Part shown: one piece after another, positions 17,232 to 25,728 of the stretch | How the letters are laid out: each line of letters opens with the position of its first letter | Position numbering within the stretch: position 1 is the first letter of the stretch | Source of the DNA: Inquilinus ginsengisoli_A | Lineage (GTDB): Bacteria; Pseudomonadota; Alphaproteobacteria; DSM-16000; Inquilinaceae | NCBI RefSeq assembly: GCF_031453975.1 | Contig: NZ_JAVDPW010000010.1 | Coordinates: 124,001 to 188,000, forward strand | Length of the DNA: 64,000 nucleotides | Reading direction: 5' to 3' | Notes under the pieces: model-generated | What the model was told of the DNA's origin: nothing | Seen by the model: the letters and a program-made list of their open reading frames with translations, nothing else | The model's database searches: none | Made by a program: the position numbers and the translations under genes

Positions 17232-18950
17232 ATGCAGCAGGCCGTCGGCGCCAAGGACGATCTTCGGGTGGAGCGCGGCGCCGAGCCGGCACCGTCCAGG
17301 CTTCTGGCCCCGTTCTTCGAGGCGCTGGCCTTCCCGATCTTCCGCCTGGTCTGGTTCACCGGGCTGTTCGCCAATCTCGGCGACTGGGCGCAGTCGGTCG
17401 CCGCCGCCTGGGAGCTCACCGTCATGGCGGCGAGCCCGCTCCTGATCGCGCTGATCCAGGTGGCGACCGCGGTGCCGCTGGTGCTGCTGTCGCTGCCCAC
17501 CGGGGCGCTGGCCGACATCTACGACCGACGCAAGATGATCCTGGCCGGGGAGGGGTGCTGCATCCTCGGCGGCCTGATCCTGACCGTGCTCGGCTTCCTC
17601 GACCTGCTGGAGCCGTTCGGGCTGATCGGGCTGACCCTCTTGATCGCCGTCGGCTACGCCCTGGAGGGACCGGCCTGGCAGGCGGCGGTCGGCGACATGG
17701 TGCCGAAGCCGGCGGTGGCCAGCGCCGTCCTGCTGAACTCGATCAACTACAACGTCGCTCGCGCTTTGGGGCCGGCGATCGGCGGGCTGCTGCTGGCCGC
17801 GCTGGGCGCCCCTTGGGTGTTCCTGATCGCCACCGTCAGCTTCGCCGGGCTGGCCACGGCCATCTGGTCCTGGGGCTGGCGGCCGACGCGGTCGACGCTG
17901 CCGCCCGAGACCCTGCGCGAGGCGGTGACCGGCGGCCTGCGCTTCGCCCGGCATTCGCTGGTGACGCGGCGGGTGGCGACGCGGTCGATCATCTTCGGCT
18001 TCTGCGCCAGCTCGGTCTGGGCGTTGCTGCCGCTGGTCGCGATGGCCCGGATGGGCGACGACGCGGTCGGCTACGGCATCCTGCTCGGCGCGCTGGGTAT
18101 CGGCGCGGTGTGCGGCGGCTTCATCGTCCAGCCGGCGCGGGACTGGCTGGGCACCAGCTGGCTGATCTCGGTCTCGGCCTTCAGCTTCGCCACGGTGCTG
18201 CTGGTCCTCGGCACCGTCCACCTCGTCGCGGTGATCCTGCCGGTGCTGTTCCTCGGCGGCGTCGCCTGGATCGCCGTGGTCTCGACCTACAACACCGCGG
18301 TGCAGATGCTGGTGCCGGACTGGGTCAAGGCCCGCGCCATGGCGGTCTACCAGATGGCGCTGTATGGCGGGCTGGCGCTGGGGTCGGTGGTGTGGGGCGC
18401 GCTGGCCGAGGGCATCGGCGTCGATGCCGCGCTGGCGGCGAGCGGCGCGACCCTGCTGCTGGGCGCGCTGTGGGCGCTGTGGCGCCTGAAGATCCCGGAC
18501 ATCGCCCTGGTCGACCTGCGATCGGCGCCGGCCCGCAAGCTGGAGCTGCCGGCGCTGCCGATCGATCCGCGGCGCGACGCGGTGATGGTGGTGGTCGAAT
18601 ACCGCATCGATCCGGAGCAGGAGCGCGACTTCGTCCGCGCCACGGCCCGGATGCGCGAGGTCCGGCTGCGCAACGGCGCCAGCCGCTGGTCGCTGTTCCG
18701 CGACGCCGCCGACCGGCTGAAATGGAGCGAGGTCTATTTCGTCGACAGCTGGTACCAGCATCTGCGGCTGCTGGCCCGGCTGACCGCCGCCGACCGTGAG
18801 CTGATCGACTGCGTCGGCCGGCTGCACCAGGGCCCACCACCGCCGGCGGTCCGCCACGCGGTGAGCTGGCGCAAGCGCGGCCGGAAGGTGCTGGCCGCCA
18901 GGAAGGTGAACGACAGCCGGGCGAAGCCGAAGCCGGACCGGCCATCATAG
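17232..18950 (+). CDS. MFS transporter of the EntS/MFS_3 type
   Basis: 572-residue inner-membrane exporter with about 12 membrane segments (residues ~40-430). After these comes a soluble domain (VVVEYRIDPEQERDFVRATARMREVRLRNGA) resembling the antibiotic-monooxygenase-like ferredoxin fold found at the C-terminus of PF05977 transporters. Motif A-like LPTGALADIYDRRK is present. Substrate unknown; relatives export siderophores or act as general secretion effectors. It stands alone, convergent with ampC. The ATG lacks a strong ribosome site. Confidence 0.9.
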   Translation: MQQAVGAKDDLRVERGAEPAPSRLLAPFFEALAFPIFRLVWFTGLFANLGDWAQSVAAAWELTVMAASPLLIALIQVATAVPLVLLSLPTGALADIYDRRKMILAGEGCCILGGLILTVLGFLDLLEPFGLIGLTLLIAVGYALEGPAWQAAVGDMVPKPAVASAVLLNSINYNVARALGPAIGGLLLAALGAPWVFLIATVSFAGLATAIWSWGWRPTRSTLPPETLREAVTGGLRFARHSLVTRRVATRSIIFGFCASSVWALLPLVAMARMGDDAVGYGILLGALGIGAVCGGFIVQPARDWLGTSWLISVSAFSFATVLLVLGTVHLVAVILPVLFLGGVAWIAVVSTYNTAVQMLVPDWVKARAMAVYQMALYGGLALGSVVWGALAEGIGVDAALAASGATLLLGALWALWRLKIPDIALVDLRSAPARKLELPALPIDPRRDAVMVVVEYRIDPEQERDFVRATARMREVRLRNGASRWSLFRDAADRLKWSEVYFVDSWYQHLRLLARLTAADRELIDCVGRLHQGPPPPAVRHAVSWRKRGRKVLAARKVNDSRAKPKPDRPS

Positions 18951-18952
18951 AG

Positions 18953-18989
18953 CGCCCGTCGCACGCCCGACCCAGGCGCGCGACGGGCG
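18953..18989. terminator. Hairpin between convergent genes
   Basis: CGCCCGTCGC pairs with GCGACGGGCG across a 17-base loop, located between the stops of the MFS gene and ampC. There is no T tract on either side, so it would work as a bidirectional, imperfect terminator if at all. Confidence 0.5.
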
Positions 18990-19001
18990 GAGTCTCCGGA
19001 C

Positions 19002-20171
19002 TTACGGCGCGCCCGCCGAGAGCTTCTCAAGGACGGCATGGGCCGCCGTGACGCGGGCCGAGATCGGGAAGTTCCGGTTGGCCAGCATCACGATGCCGAT
19101 CTTGCGGTCCGGCACGAACGCGACATAGGCGCCGAAGCCGTTGGTGGACCCGGTCTTGTTGAACAGGGTCGGTCCCGCCGGGACCTGCGGCGGCGTCAGC
19201 GGCGTCGCGGCATTGGCCTCCAGGCTCATCTGGTTGGAGTTGCCGGCCAGCAGCCGATCCAGTGTGACCGGATAGGGATACTGCTCCCAGCCCAGCCCCT
19301 GCACCATCCCGCCGACCTTGGAGTAGCCGATATGGGTGCCCTCGATCGCCTGGCGCAGCGGCGGCTCGAGCGTCTCCGGCCGGATGTTGGCCTCGACGAA
19401 GCGGATCATGTCGGCGGCGGTGGATTTGACGCCATAGGCTTCGGCGTCGAACACGCCGGGATTCACCCGGACCGGCTGGCCGGCCTTGTTGTAACCCCAG
19501 GCATAGGCGTCCATCTCAGCCGCCGGCATCCGGATATGGCTGTGGGCCAGGCCCAGCTTGGCGAAGATCTCGGTCTCGACCAGCCCGGCGAAGTCGGCCT
19601 TCATCGCCAGCCCGGCGATATGCCCGAACAGGCCGATGCTGGGGTTGGAATAGCGCCGCTGCGTGCCCGGCGCGGCGTCCGGCTTCCACTTCTGGAAATA
19701 GGCCAGCATCTCGGCATCGTTGGTCACCGCATCGGGGAACTGCAGCGGGAATCCGCCCGCCGTGAAGGTGCCGAGGTCGAGCAGGCTGGCCTTGTCGACG
19801 GCGGTGCCGCGCAGCTGCGGCATGAAGGTCCCGGGATGATCGTCGAATGAGACCTTGCCGAGGACCTGGGCGGCCGAGGCCAGCGTGGCAGTGAAGGTCT
19901 TGCTGACCGAACCGATCTCGAAGATCGTGTCCCGGGTCACCGGCGCGCCGCTCGCCTTCGAGGCCACCCCGTAGTTGAAGAAGTATTCCTGGCCGTCGAC
20001 CGTCACGGCGACGGCGATGCCGGGCACGTCGTATTGCTGCAGCAGGGGGCGGAAGGCACCGTCCACGGCGGCGGTGACGGCATCGGCGCGATTGGCGGCT
20101 TGGCCGGCCATCGGGAACAGGGAGGCGGCGGCCAGGGCCAGCGGCAGGGCCGCCTTTGCGATATCTCTCAA
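19002..20171 (-). CDS. ampC: Class C beta-lactamase (AmpC-type serine hydrolase)
   Basis: 389-residue periplasmic serine beta-lactamase. The signal peptide is AKAALPLALAAASLFPMAGQA. The three active-site boxes are SVSK (nucleophile Ser, around residue 88), YSN in RRYSNPSIG, and KTG in FNKTGSTNGFG, a full class C set. The start is probably the TTG at 20171, with GGAGAGG seven bases upstream; the ATG in that region is out of frame. No ampR is adjacent; the divergent gene is an MFS exporter. Confidence 0.93.
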   Translation of the reverse strand: MRDIAKAALPLALAAASLFPMAGQAANRADAVTAAVDGAFRPLLQQYDVPGIAVAVTVDGQEYFFNYGVASKASGAPVTRDTIFEIGSVSKTFTATLASAAQVLGKVSFDDHPGTFMPQLRGTAVDKASLLDLGTFTAGGFPLQFPDAVTNDAEMLAYFQKWKPDAAPGTQRRYSNPSIGLFGHIAGLAMKADFAGLVETEIFAKLGLAHSHIRMPAAEMDAYAWGYNKAGQPVRVNPGVFDAEAYGVKSTAADMIRFVEANIRPETLEPPLRQAIEGTHIGYSKVGGMVQGLGWEQYPYPVTLDRLLAGNSNQMSLEANAATPLTPPQVPAGPTLFNKTGSTNGFGAYVAFVPDRKIGIVMLANRNFPISARVTAAHAVLEKLSAGAP

Positions 20172-20381
20172 GTGACATCCTCTCCGGGGAAGGGCGCTCG
20201 CGGAGCGGCCGGGGGCCTGAGAAAGCAAACCCAATGTGGCGGCAGCGAGGCCGATATCGCGGGCCCGGTCGCGCCTTCTCGGAGCCGCGGCGGCCTATCA
20301 CACATGCTTCGCCCGCAACCCTTCCATGTGGCGGGCCGCGACGGGGTGCAAGCGGTTGCGCAGGGGGCTAAACCCGGTCGC

Positions 20382-21836
20382 ATGGCGGCATCGGACAGCG
20401 CACCGGACCAGCAGTCGTTCGCGACCCAGCGCGACCCGCGGCTGCGCGTGATCATCCCGATGATCGTCGCCATCGCCTTCCTGATGGAGCAGCTCGACTC
20501 CACCATCATCACCACCGCGATTCCGGACATGGCGGTCAGCCTCGGCACCACGCCGCTGCGGCTGAACCTGGCGGTGACCACCTACATCCTGACCCTGGCC
20601 GTGTTCATCCCGGTCAGCGGCTGGTTCGCCGACCGGTTCGGCGCGCGCCGGATCTTCGCGCTGGCGCTGGGCACCTTCACGGTCGGCTCGGCCCTGTGCG
20701 GCATGGCCGACAGTTTCGGCATGCTGCTGGCGATGCGGGCCCTGCAGGGGCTGGGCGGCGCCATGATGACGCCGGTGGGGCGGCTGATCCTGCTGCGCAG
20801 CTTTCCGCGCAGCCAGCTGGTCACGGCGATGACCTACATGACCCTGCCGGCGATCCTGGGGCCGGTGATCGGGCCGCTGCTCGGCGGCGTCCTCACCACC
20901 TACGCGTCGTGGCGCTGGATCTTCTACGTCAACGTGCCGTTCGGCTGCCTGGGCATCGTGATGGCGCTGCGCTTCATCGAGGATGTCCGCGGCGAGGTCA
21001 TGGCGCGGTTCGACTATCGCGGCTTCCTGATGGTCGGGGCGGGCGTCGCGCTGCTGCAATACGGCCTCGAGAACATCGGCCGGCCGACCATTCCGGTGCC
21101 GGCGATCGGGGCGGTGCTGTTTGCCGCCATCCTGCTGCTGCTGGCCTTCGGGCGCTATGCCCGCCGGGTGCGGGCGCCGGCGGTGGACCTGACGCTGTTC
21201 CGCCTGCGGTCGTTCTGGGTCGGCACCCTCGCCGGCGGGCTGTGCCGGATCGGCCTGAACGGGGTGCCGTTCCTGCTGCCGCTGATGCTGCAGGTCGGAT
21301 TCGGCGAAAGCCCCGTGGTCTCCGGCTCGCTGACCTTCGTCAGCAGCCTCGGCGCGCTGCTGATCCGCCCGGCGCTGTCACCGCTGCTGCGCCGCCTCGG
21401 CTTCGACCGGGTTCTGATCCTCAGCGCGGCGCTGGGCTCCGCCGGAGTCGCCGGTTTCGCCCTGATGCAGCCCGACACGCCGCATTGGCTGCTGCTCGGC
21501 TACATCTTCCTGTTCGGCCTGCTGCGGTCGATGCAGTTCATGACCTCGAACACGCTGTCCTATGCCGACATGCCGGCCGACAAGCTCAGCCGGGCCACCA
21601 GCCTCGGCGGCGTGCTGCAGCAGCTCAGCGTCAGCTTCGGCGTCTCGGTCGGCGCCATGCTGCTGGGCCTCGTCAGCTTCGAGAGCCATGTGCTGACCCC
21701 GGAGCGCTTCCATGAGGTGTTCCTGCTGATGGCCATCATCCCGCTGCTCTCGATCCCGGGCTTCCTGTATCTGCGGCCGGAGGACGGCGTGCAGGTCAGC
21801 GGCCATCAGCGCCGGAAGCAGCCCGGGGCTCAGTGA
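20382..21836 (+). CDS. DHA2-family MFS drug exporter (EmrB-like)
   Basis: 484-residue, about 14-segment inner-membrane proton-coupled exporter. The first helix carries FLMEQLDSTIITTAIPDM, motif A is GWFADRFGARR, and the motif C area is LPAILGPVIGPLLGG. Family length is normal. The ATG at 20382 has no strong ribosome site, and an alternative ATG lies at 20304. No EmrA-type adaptor gene is adjacent. The 3' end overlaps the convergent sigma-factor gene by 7 bp. Confidence 0.92.
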   Translation: MAASDSAPDQQSFATQRDPRLRVIIPMIVAIAFLMEQLDSTIITTAIPDMAVSLGTTPLRLNLAVTTYILTLAVFIPVSGWFADRFGARRIFALALGTFTVGSALCGMADSFGMLLAMRALQGLGGAMMTPVGRLILLRSFPRSQLVTAMTYMTLPAILGPVIGPLLGGVLTTYASWRWIFYVNVPFGCLGIVMALRFIEDVRGEVMARFDYRGFLMVGAGVALLQYGLENIGRPTIPVPAIGAVLFAAILLLLAFGRYARRVRAPAVDLTLFRLRSFWVGTLAGGLCRIGLNGVPFLLPLMLQVGFGESPVVSGSLTFVSSLGALLIRPALSPLLRRLGFDRVLILSAALGSAGVAGFALMQPDTPHWLLLGYIFLFGLLRSMQFMTSNTLSYADMPADKLSRATSLGGVLQQLSVSFGVSVGAMLLGLVSFESHVLTPERFHEVFLLMAIIPLLSIPGFLYLRPEDGVQVSGHQRRKQPGAQ

Positions 21837-22333
21837 GCCGCCTGCTCGTCGCGGAGGCAGATGCGGGCGCGGCCCAACCTCGACCGGATGGTGCCGACCG
21901 GGACCTGGAAGCGCTCGGCCGCCTCCTCGTAGGACGCCCCCATGATGGCGACGAGCTCCAGCACCTCGCGATGATGCTTGGACAGCTTGGGCCAGCGCGA
22001 TTCCAGCTCGCGCAGCTCGATCGCCTGGGTCTGGGTCGCGGGCACCGCGGCATCCCAGTCGTCGATCGGGATCATCTCGGCTTTGTTGTGGGCGCCGCTG
22101 ACGAATTTGGAGAGGTAGAGGCGGCGCATCATGACCACCAGCCAGGCCATGATGTTGGTGCCGGGCTGCCAGAGATGCAGCTTCAGGGTGGCGCGCAGCA
22201 TGGTCTCCTGAACCAGGTCGTCGGCATCGGCGGGGTTGCGGGCCAGGGACATGGCGTAGCGCCGGAGATCGGGCATGCAGGGCGCGACGGTCGAAAGGAA
22301 CTGACGTTCGGTCGCGGCAGAGACTGCAGGCAT
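21830..22333 (-). CDS. ECF sigma factor, EcfG-like
   Basis: 167-residue RNA polymerase sigma factor with region 2 (ADADDLVQETMLRATLKLHLWQPG, NIMAWLVVMMRRLY) and region 4 (LSKHHREVLELVAIMGASYEEAAERFQVPVGTIRSRL). The pattern resembles the general-stress EcfG/ECF15 group. No NepR or PhyR gene is adjacent, so this would be an extra copy. It has an EcfG-type promoter of its own (GGAAC-N16-CGTTT), which fits autoregulation. No anti-sigma factor is visible. Confidence 0.92.
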   Translation of the reverse strand: MPAVSAATERQFLSTVAPCMPDLRRYAMSLARNPADADDLVQETMLRATLKLHLWQPGTNIMAWLVVMMRRLYLSKFVSGAHNKAEMIPIDDWDAAVPATQTQAIELRELESRWPKLSKHHREVLELVAIMGASYEEAAERFQVPVGTIRSRLGRARICLRDEQAAH

Positions 22334-22366
22334 GGGAGGATACCCCCGTTTGTGAATCTGCCAGAC

Positions 22367-22392
22367 AAACGGAGAGGCCGCGCCAATGTTCC
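22367..22392 (-). promoter_or_regulatory. EcfG-type promoter of the sigma factor gene
   Basis: GGAAC (22388-22392) and CGTTT (22367-22371) are 16 bp apart on the minus strand, the consensus of general-stress EcfG promoters. The sigma gene starts about 34 bp downstream of the -10 box. This is the best match to that consensus I see in the window. Confidence 0.65.
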
Positions 22393-22892
22393 GCCAAGTT
22401 TATGTCACCGCATCGTTTTTCTGAGACTAAAGGCGCGCAGAAACGGACAAATCGAGGCAATATGCGGGTCTAATTCTGTTTTATAAACAAATGTTAGTCG
22501 GATTTATTTTTGGATACTGACCCGATCTATTATCAAATGATGTACGGAGTTTTTATCAAATGATGTGTTCGGTCATTTTCCAGGTGAGCCAATGACTGCC
22601 GTTCACTCTCGGTGCGGCGAGGCGGCCCCCGGCGCTCAGGGCAAGTATTGACGGTCTGATCATCGTCGCGCTCTTTTGCTACGGCCGGGCCGGCCTGGAC
22701 CCGGACTTCCAGCCCCGTCCTGTCCAGGCCCTCACCTTCGAACAGCTCGAGCAGGCCCTGGTCAGCGCCAGGACCGCCACGCCTTAGGATTGCTCATCCG
22801 GGATTGCGTGCGGGCGCGGGGAACTCCGTGCGGGAATGTCCCGTTGCTGCAGGCAGTCCGCCGCGAGGCCGAGGATGTCCGGGAGGAAGACG
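22393..22892. other. 500-base intergenic stretch, AT-rich half with direct repeats and a decayed open frame
   Basis: The first part (to about 22590) is strikingly AT-rich and includes the direct repeat described separately. From about 22595 to 22786 an open frame without an ATG reads IDGLIIVALFCYGRAGLDPD and later FEQLEQALVSARTATP, which looks like the end of a real protein, then stops; it may be a gene remnant. A 19-codon ORF at 22591 has AGGTGAG before it, but is too short to support. The region ends at the ribosome site of the response regulator. Confidence 0.4.
22530..22566. repeat. Direct repeat of TTATCAAATGATGT
   Basis: Two identical 14-mers start 23 bp apart (22530-22543 and 22553-22566), about two helical turns. 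Each contains the small palindrome ATCAAATGAT. The layout resembles tandem binding sites of a dimeric regulator. It lies in the AT-rich gap between the sigma factor and the response regulator. Confidence 0.7.
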
Positions 22893-23327
22893 ATGGATGA
22901 CTGGCGCGCCGCCCGCATGATGGAATCCGAGCATGCGGACCCGTCGCGGTCCACGACGACGAAATCCGTCGACGTCGCGCTCCTCGTCGAGGACGAGCCG
23001 CTGATCCGGATGGTGGCGGTCGACCTGCTGGAGGAGCTCGGGACGACGGTCGAGGAGGCCGGATCCGCCGCGGAGGCCCTCGCCGTGATGCAGCGCACCG
23101 GCGAGCGGATCGATGTCGCCATCATCGATCTCGGCCTGCCCGATGGCAGCGGCCACGATCTGGCCCTGACGCTGCGGCAGGTGCGGCCGCGGCTGCCCAT
23201 CGTCATCGCCACCGGCTATTGCCAGGCGGCGGTCCCTCCGTCGCCGTCCGAGGCCTTCGCCTATCTGCAGAAGCCCTACGACCTGGGGATGCTCAAGGCC
23301 GCCCTGGCCGAGGTCATGGGGACCTGA
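22893..23327 (+). CDS. Receiver-only response regulator
   Basis: 144-residue single-domain response regulator. The acidic pair is in LVEDEPLIRM, the phospho-acceptor is Asp79 in VAIIDLGLPDG, and the conserved lysine is in LQKPYD. There is no output domain, so it probably acts by phosphotransfer or protein contact, as CheY/FixJ-type receivers near HWE kinases do. GGGAGGAAG precedes the start. No kinase gene is adjacent; the HWE kinase at 59-60 kb is one possible partner. Confidence 0.9.
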   Translation: MDDWRAARMMESEHADPSRSTTTKSVDVALLVEDEPLIRMVAVDLLEELGTTVEEAGSAAEALAVMQRTGERIDVAIIDLGLPDGSGHDLALTLRQVRPRLPIVIATGYCQAAVPPSPSEAFAYLQKPYDLGMLKAALAEVMGT

Positions 23328-23467
23328 CCTTACGCCGGGAGGCGGGGCAGGCGCGGTGCAGCGTCTCGGTTGGTTCCGAAATCCGGCCTTCGCCGAGCGG
23401 GAGAAAAGACCACTGGAAACGGCGGAGGTTTTTTTGCGGGCGAAGTTGTCGTAGCCTCCGCGGCGTG

Positions 23468-23779
23468 ATGAAACAGTCCCCGCCGCCCCACACCGACGAT
23501 TCGAACGACCGGGCCGAATTCGAGGGCGCCGCCTATCTGACGCGGGCGCTGCTGGATCAGGTCGTCGCCGAGAGAATGTCGTCGCTCGAATTGGCGACCT
23601 GGCTGCGACAGCTGATGATGCGCAAGGACGACCCGCTGTCGGACAACGAGAAGAGCGCGATCGTCTGCACCCTGGCCATCGCTCTTCTCGGCGAGGACGG
23701 CCTCGAGTTCGATCCGTCGCAACTGATGGATCTGGTCGACAGCTCGGATCAGGCGATCGCGATCGAGCGCATGATCTGA
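23468..23779 (+). CDS. Hypothetical protein
   Basis: 103-residue acidic soluble protein of unknown function with helices such as YLTRALLDQVVAERMSSLELATWLRQLMM and SAIVCTLAIALLGEDGLEF. No signal, membrane segment or known motif. The frame is open further upstream within the receiver gene; the ATG at 23468 is taken because it starts after that gene's stop, though its ribosome site is weak. It follows the receiver gene by 140 bp and ends 10 bp before a MITE. Confidence 0.6.
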   Translation: MKQSPPPHTDDSNDRAEFEGAAYLTRALLDQVVAERMSSLELATWLRQLMMRKDDPLSDNEKSAIVCTLAIALLGEDGLEFDPSQLMDLVDSSDQAIAIERMI

Positions 23780-23789
23780 GGGATCCTCA

Positions 23790-23893
23790 GAGACCGTTTG
23801 GAAATGCGCTGGCGTGAGTCGGCTGGTGGTGGTTTCGAGAACCGGAGAGACCGCTGCCAGACGGCCGCGCCAGTAGCATTTACAAACGGTCTC
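23790..23893. mobile_element. 104-bp MITE with IS5/IS427-like ends
   Basis: Terminal inverted repeats GAGACCGTTTGGAAATGC and the reverse complement of GAGACCGTTTGTAAATGC (17 of 18 match) bound a 104-bp element with no coding capacity. Both sides are flanked by TCA (23787-23789 and 23894-23896), the TNA target duplication produced by the IS427 group of IS5. The right TCA is also the stop codon of the Crp-type gene. The parental transposase is not in the window. Confidence 0.75.
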
Positions 23894-25066
23894 TCAGCGG
23901 ATCAGGCCCTCGACGGCGAGCTCCAGCTGCTTCCGTTGGAACGGCTTGCTCAGAACCTGCTCGGCCGGGAAACGCCCGAGGTCATGGTCAAGGTAACCCG
24001 TCAGGAACGAGAAGGGGATGTTGCGCCGGCGCAGTTGCTCGGCCACAGGATAGACCAGCGCGTCCTGCCCGAGATGCACATCCAGCAGCGCCGCATCGAG
24101 CGGCTGCGTCTCCGAGATCCGGATCGCCTCCTGCAGCGAAGCGCAGGGGCCGACGACCTCCAGACCCATCCGCACCAGGATGTCTTCGACCTGATGCGCC
24201 AGGAAGAATTCGTCCTCGACGACGAGGATGCGCTTGGCCGGGGCCGCGTGCGGCACAGGAGCGGCCGTGGGGAGCGATGTCGGCCGGCCGAAGATCTGCG
24301 CCAACGCCGCGGGCATCGGCCGCAGCGCTGCCTCGCACAGCAGTCCCAGATCCAGGATCTGCAGGCGGCCGCGTTGCAGCCTGACCGCGCCTGAGCGCTG
24401 AAGCTTGCCGATGACACGGTTGGCGTGCACCGGGCTGACCCCGAGGGCCGCGGAGAGATGGCTCTGCGTCAACGGCATCGGCAGGGCGCCGGCCCTGAGC
24501 ATCTGTCGTGACGCGGCGCGCTCGAACAGGTCGAGGAAGAGAGCGGCCATGCGCTCGGCGGCGGTGCGCTGGCCAAGCGAGAGCAGCGCGTCCTGCAGCT
24601 CGATCTGCTTGACCGCCATGAGCGCGATGACGTGTGCTGCGACAGCATCCGCGGGGCGGCGGATGCTGTCCGGCCGGCAGGACCGCAGATGGACATCGGT
24701 GATCGCCTCGACGGAGGTCGCCGCGGCCCCGGCGAACTGCGCCTGGAAACCAATGAGGTCGCCCGGCAGCAGGAAGGCGAGGATCTGGCGGCGCCCGTCG
24801 GGCAAGGATTTGCAACGGGCCGCCCAACCGGACCGGATCACGGCCAGCGGCGGATTCTGATCACCTTCAGCAAGGATGATCCCGCCCGCCGCAACCTGCA
24901 TGTCCTGGGCGTCCGGATGCGCCAGCAGAGCCCGGGTTGCGGGATCCAGCATCTCGATCTGCGGACGGGCCACGCCGCGCCGAACGTCGGGGAGGGGGGT
25001 GGTTTCGAACCCGTCACCGTTCCCGGTACCGGGAAGCCCTGCCGATGGTGTCGCAGGAGGTTGCAT
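23894..25066 (-). CDS. Crp/Fnr-type regulator fused to a C-terminal receiver domain
   Basis: 390-residue regulator with an unusual order of domains. A cyclic-nucleotide/effector-type barrel (about residues 56-125, with VAAGGIILAEGDQNPPLAVI and LLPGDLIGFQAQF) is followed by a Crp helix-turn-helix (LTQSHLSAALGVSPVHANRVIGKLQRSG, about 200-228). Then comes a full response-regulator receiver (ILVVEDEFFLAHQVEDILVRMG, phospho-Asp329 in ALLDVHLG, lysine in VLSKPF). No Fnr cysteines are visible. The ATG at 25066 is the first in frame, with a poor ribosome site; a TTG upstream is possible. Confidence 0.88.
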   Translation of the reverse strand: MQPPATPSAGLPGTGNGDGFETTPLPDVRRGVARPQIEMLDPATRALLAHPDAQDMQVAAGGIILAEGDQNPPLAVIRSGWAARCKSLPDGRRQILAFLLPGDLIGFQAQFAGAAATSVEAITDVHLRSCRPDSIRRPADAVAAHVIALMAVKQIELQDALLSLGQRTAAERMAALFLDLFERAASRQMLRAGALPMPLTQSHLSAALGVSPVHANRVIGKLQRSGAVRLQRGRLQILDLGLLCEAALRPMPAALAQIFGRPTSLPTAAPVPHAAPAKRILVVEDEFFLAHQVEDILVRMGLEVVGPCASLQEAIRISETQPLDAALLDVHLGQDALVYPVAEQLRRRNIPFSFLTGYLDHDLGRFPAEQVLSKPFQRKQLELAVEGLIR

Positions 25067-25201
25067 GGCGAAAAACCCGTCGACAATGCAAGGAGCGGCG
25101 TGTTCGGCCCCATAACACTTTCGAAGCGCCTTGGTTCCTTGGGAATCCCGCAATGAGGAATCGGGTTGCGCGAACCGGTTTCCGAAGGGGTTGCGCCGGG
25201 A

Positions 25202-25468
25202 TCAGCCGGCGGCGTGGCTGGCCGGGTGAGCCGCGCGCGATGCCGGAATCGACTCCCACTCCGCATCCAGGCGGGACGACACATAGCGCTCCCACAGCGC
25301 GGTGGAGATGAAGGTGTTGGCGAATTCACTGGAGGCCTCGGGGTGCTGGCGTGCGAAGGCCAGCAAAGCCTTCTCGCAGGCGGTCCATTCGTCGTCGCCG
25401 GCCTGACGGCTGCTCTGATAGGCGGCGAGAACCTGATGCTTCGTCGATGCCGGAGCTCGGGTGGCCAT
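25202..25468 (-). CDS. Small hypothetical protein
   Basis: 88-residue soluble helical protein of unknown function (LLAFARQHPEASSEFANTFISTALWERYVSSRLDAEW). The start at 25468 follows AAGGAAGA. A GGAAC-N17-CATT promoter-like element lies 75 bp upstream, close to the EcfG consensus, hinting at stress control. It is divergent from the FAD oxidoreductase gene. Confidence 0.65.
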   Translation of the reverse strand: MATRAPASTKHQVLAAYQSSRQAGDDEWTACEKALLAFARQHPEASSEFANTFISTALWERYVSSRLDAEWESIPASRAAHPASHAAG

Positions 25469-25543
25469 GTCGCGATCTTCCTTCGTTCGCATCTGCGAGA
25501 TTCGGATGCTCGTCGGGAGGGTGATGACGGGCGGTGACAGCTC

Positions 25544-25569
25544 AATGCCGGACGATGGGAAGTTGTTCC
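25544..25569 (-). promoter_or_regulatory. EcfG-like promoter candidate for the small gene at 25468
   Basis: Minus strand GGAAC (25565-25569), 17 bp, then CATT (25544-25547): perfect -35 box and one mismatch from the CGTT -10 consensus. A mirror element with identical boxes and spacing faces the other gene. Confidence 0.4.
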
Positions 25570-25616
25570 CTCGGCCGCATCGGATCCTGGGTCGTCCCGC
25601 CGGACGGCAAGCGAAG

Positions 25617-25642
25617 GGAACCGGCGACGGGCCCACGACATT
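25617..25642 (+). promoter_or_regulatory. EcfG-like promoter candidate for the FAD oxidoreductase
   Basis: Plus strand GGAAC (25617-25621), 17 bp, then CATT (25639-25642), followed by GA. The boxes and spacing are the same as in the divergent element at 25544-25569. The gene starts about 87 bp downstream. Confidence 0.4.
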
Positions 25643-25728
25643 GACGCCTCGAGGCAACGACCGATTGCGCAGGACTGCGGATCCCGCCGTGTCTCCGGCC
25701 TTTTGCCCGAACACGGACGGTGATCCAC

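Noticed and set aside
17205..18857. 550-codon minus-strand frame
   Set aside because: Antisense to the MFS transporter and rich in Gln/Asp/Arg/Gly low-complexity sequence.
22591..22650. 19-codon ORF with AGGTGAG upstream
   Set aside because: Too short to support and in a decayed region; no conservation can be tested here.
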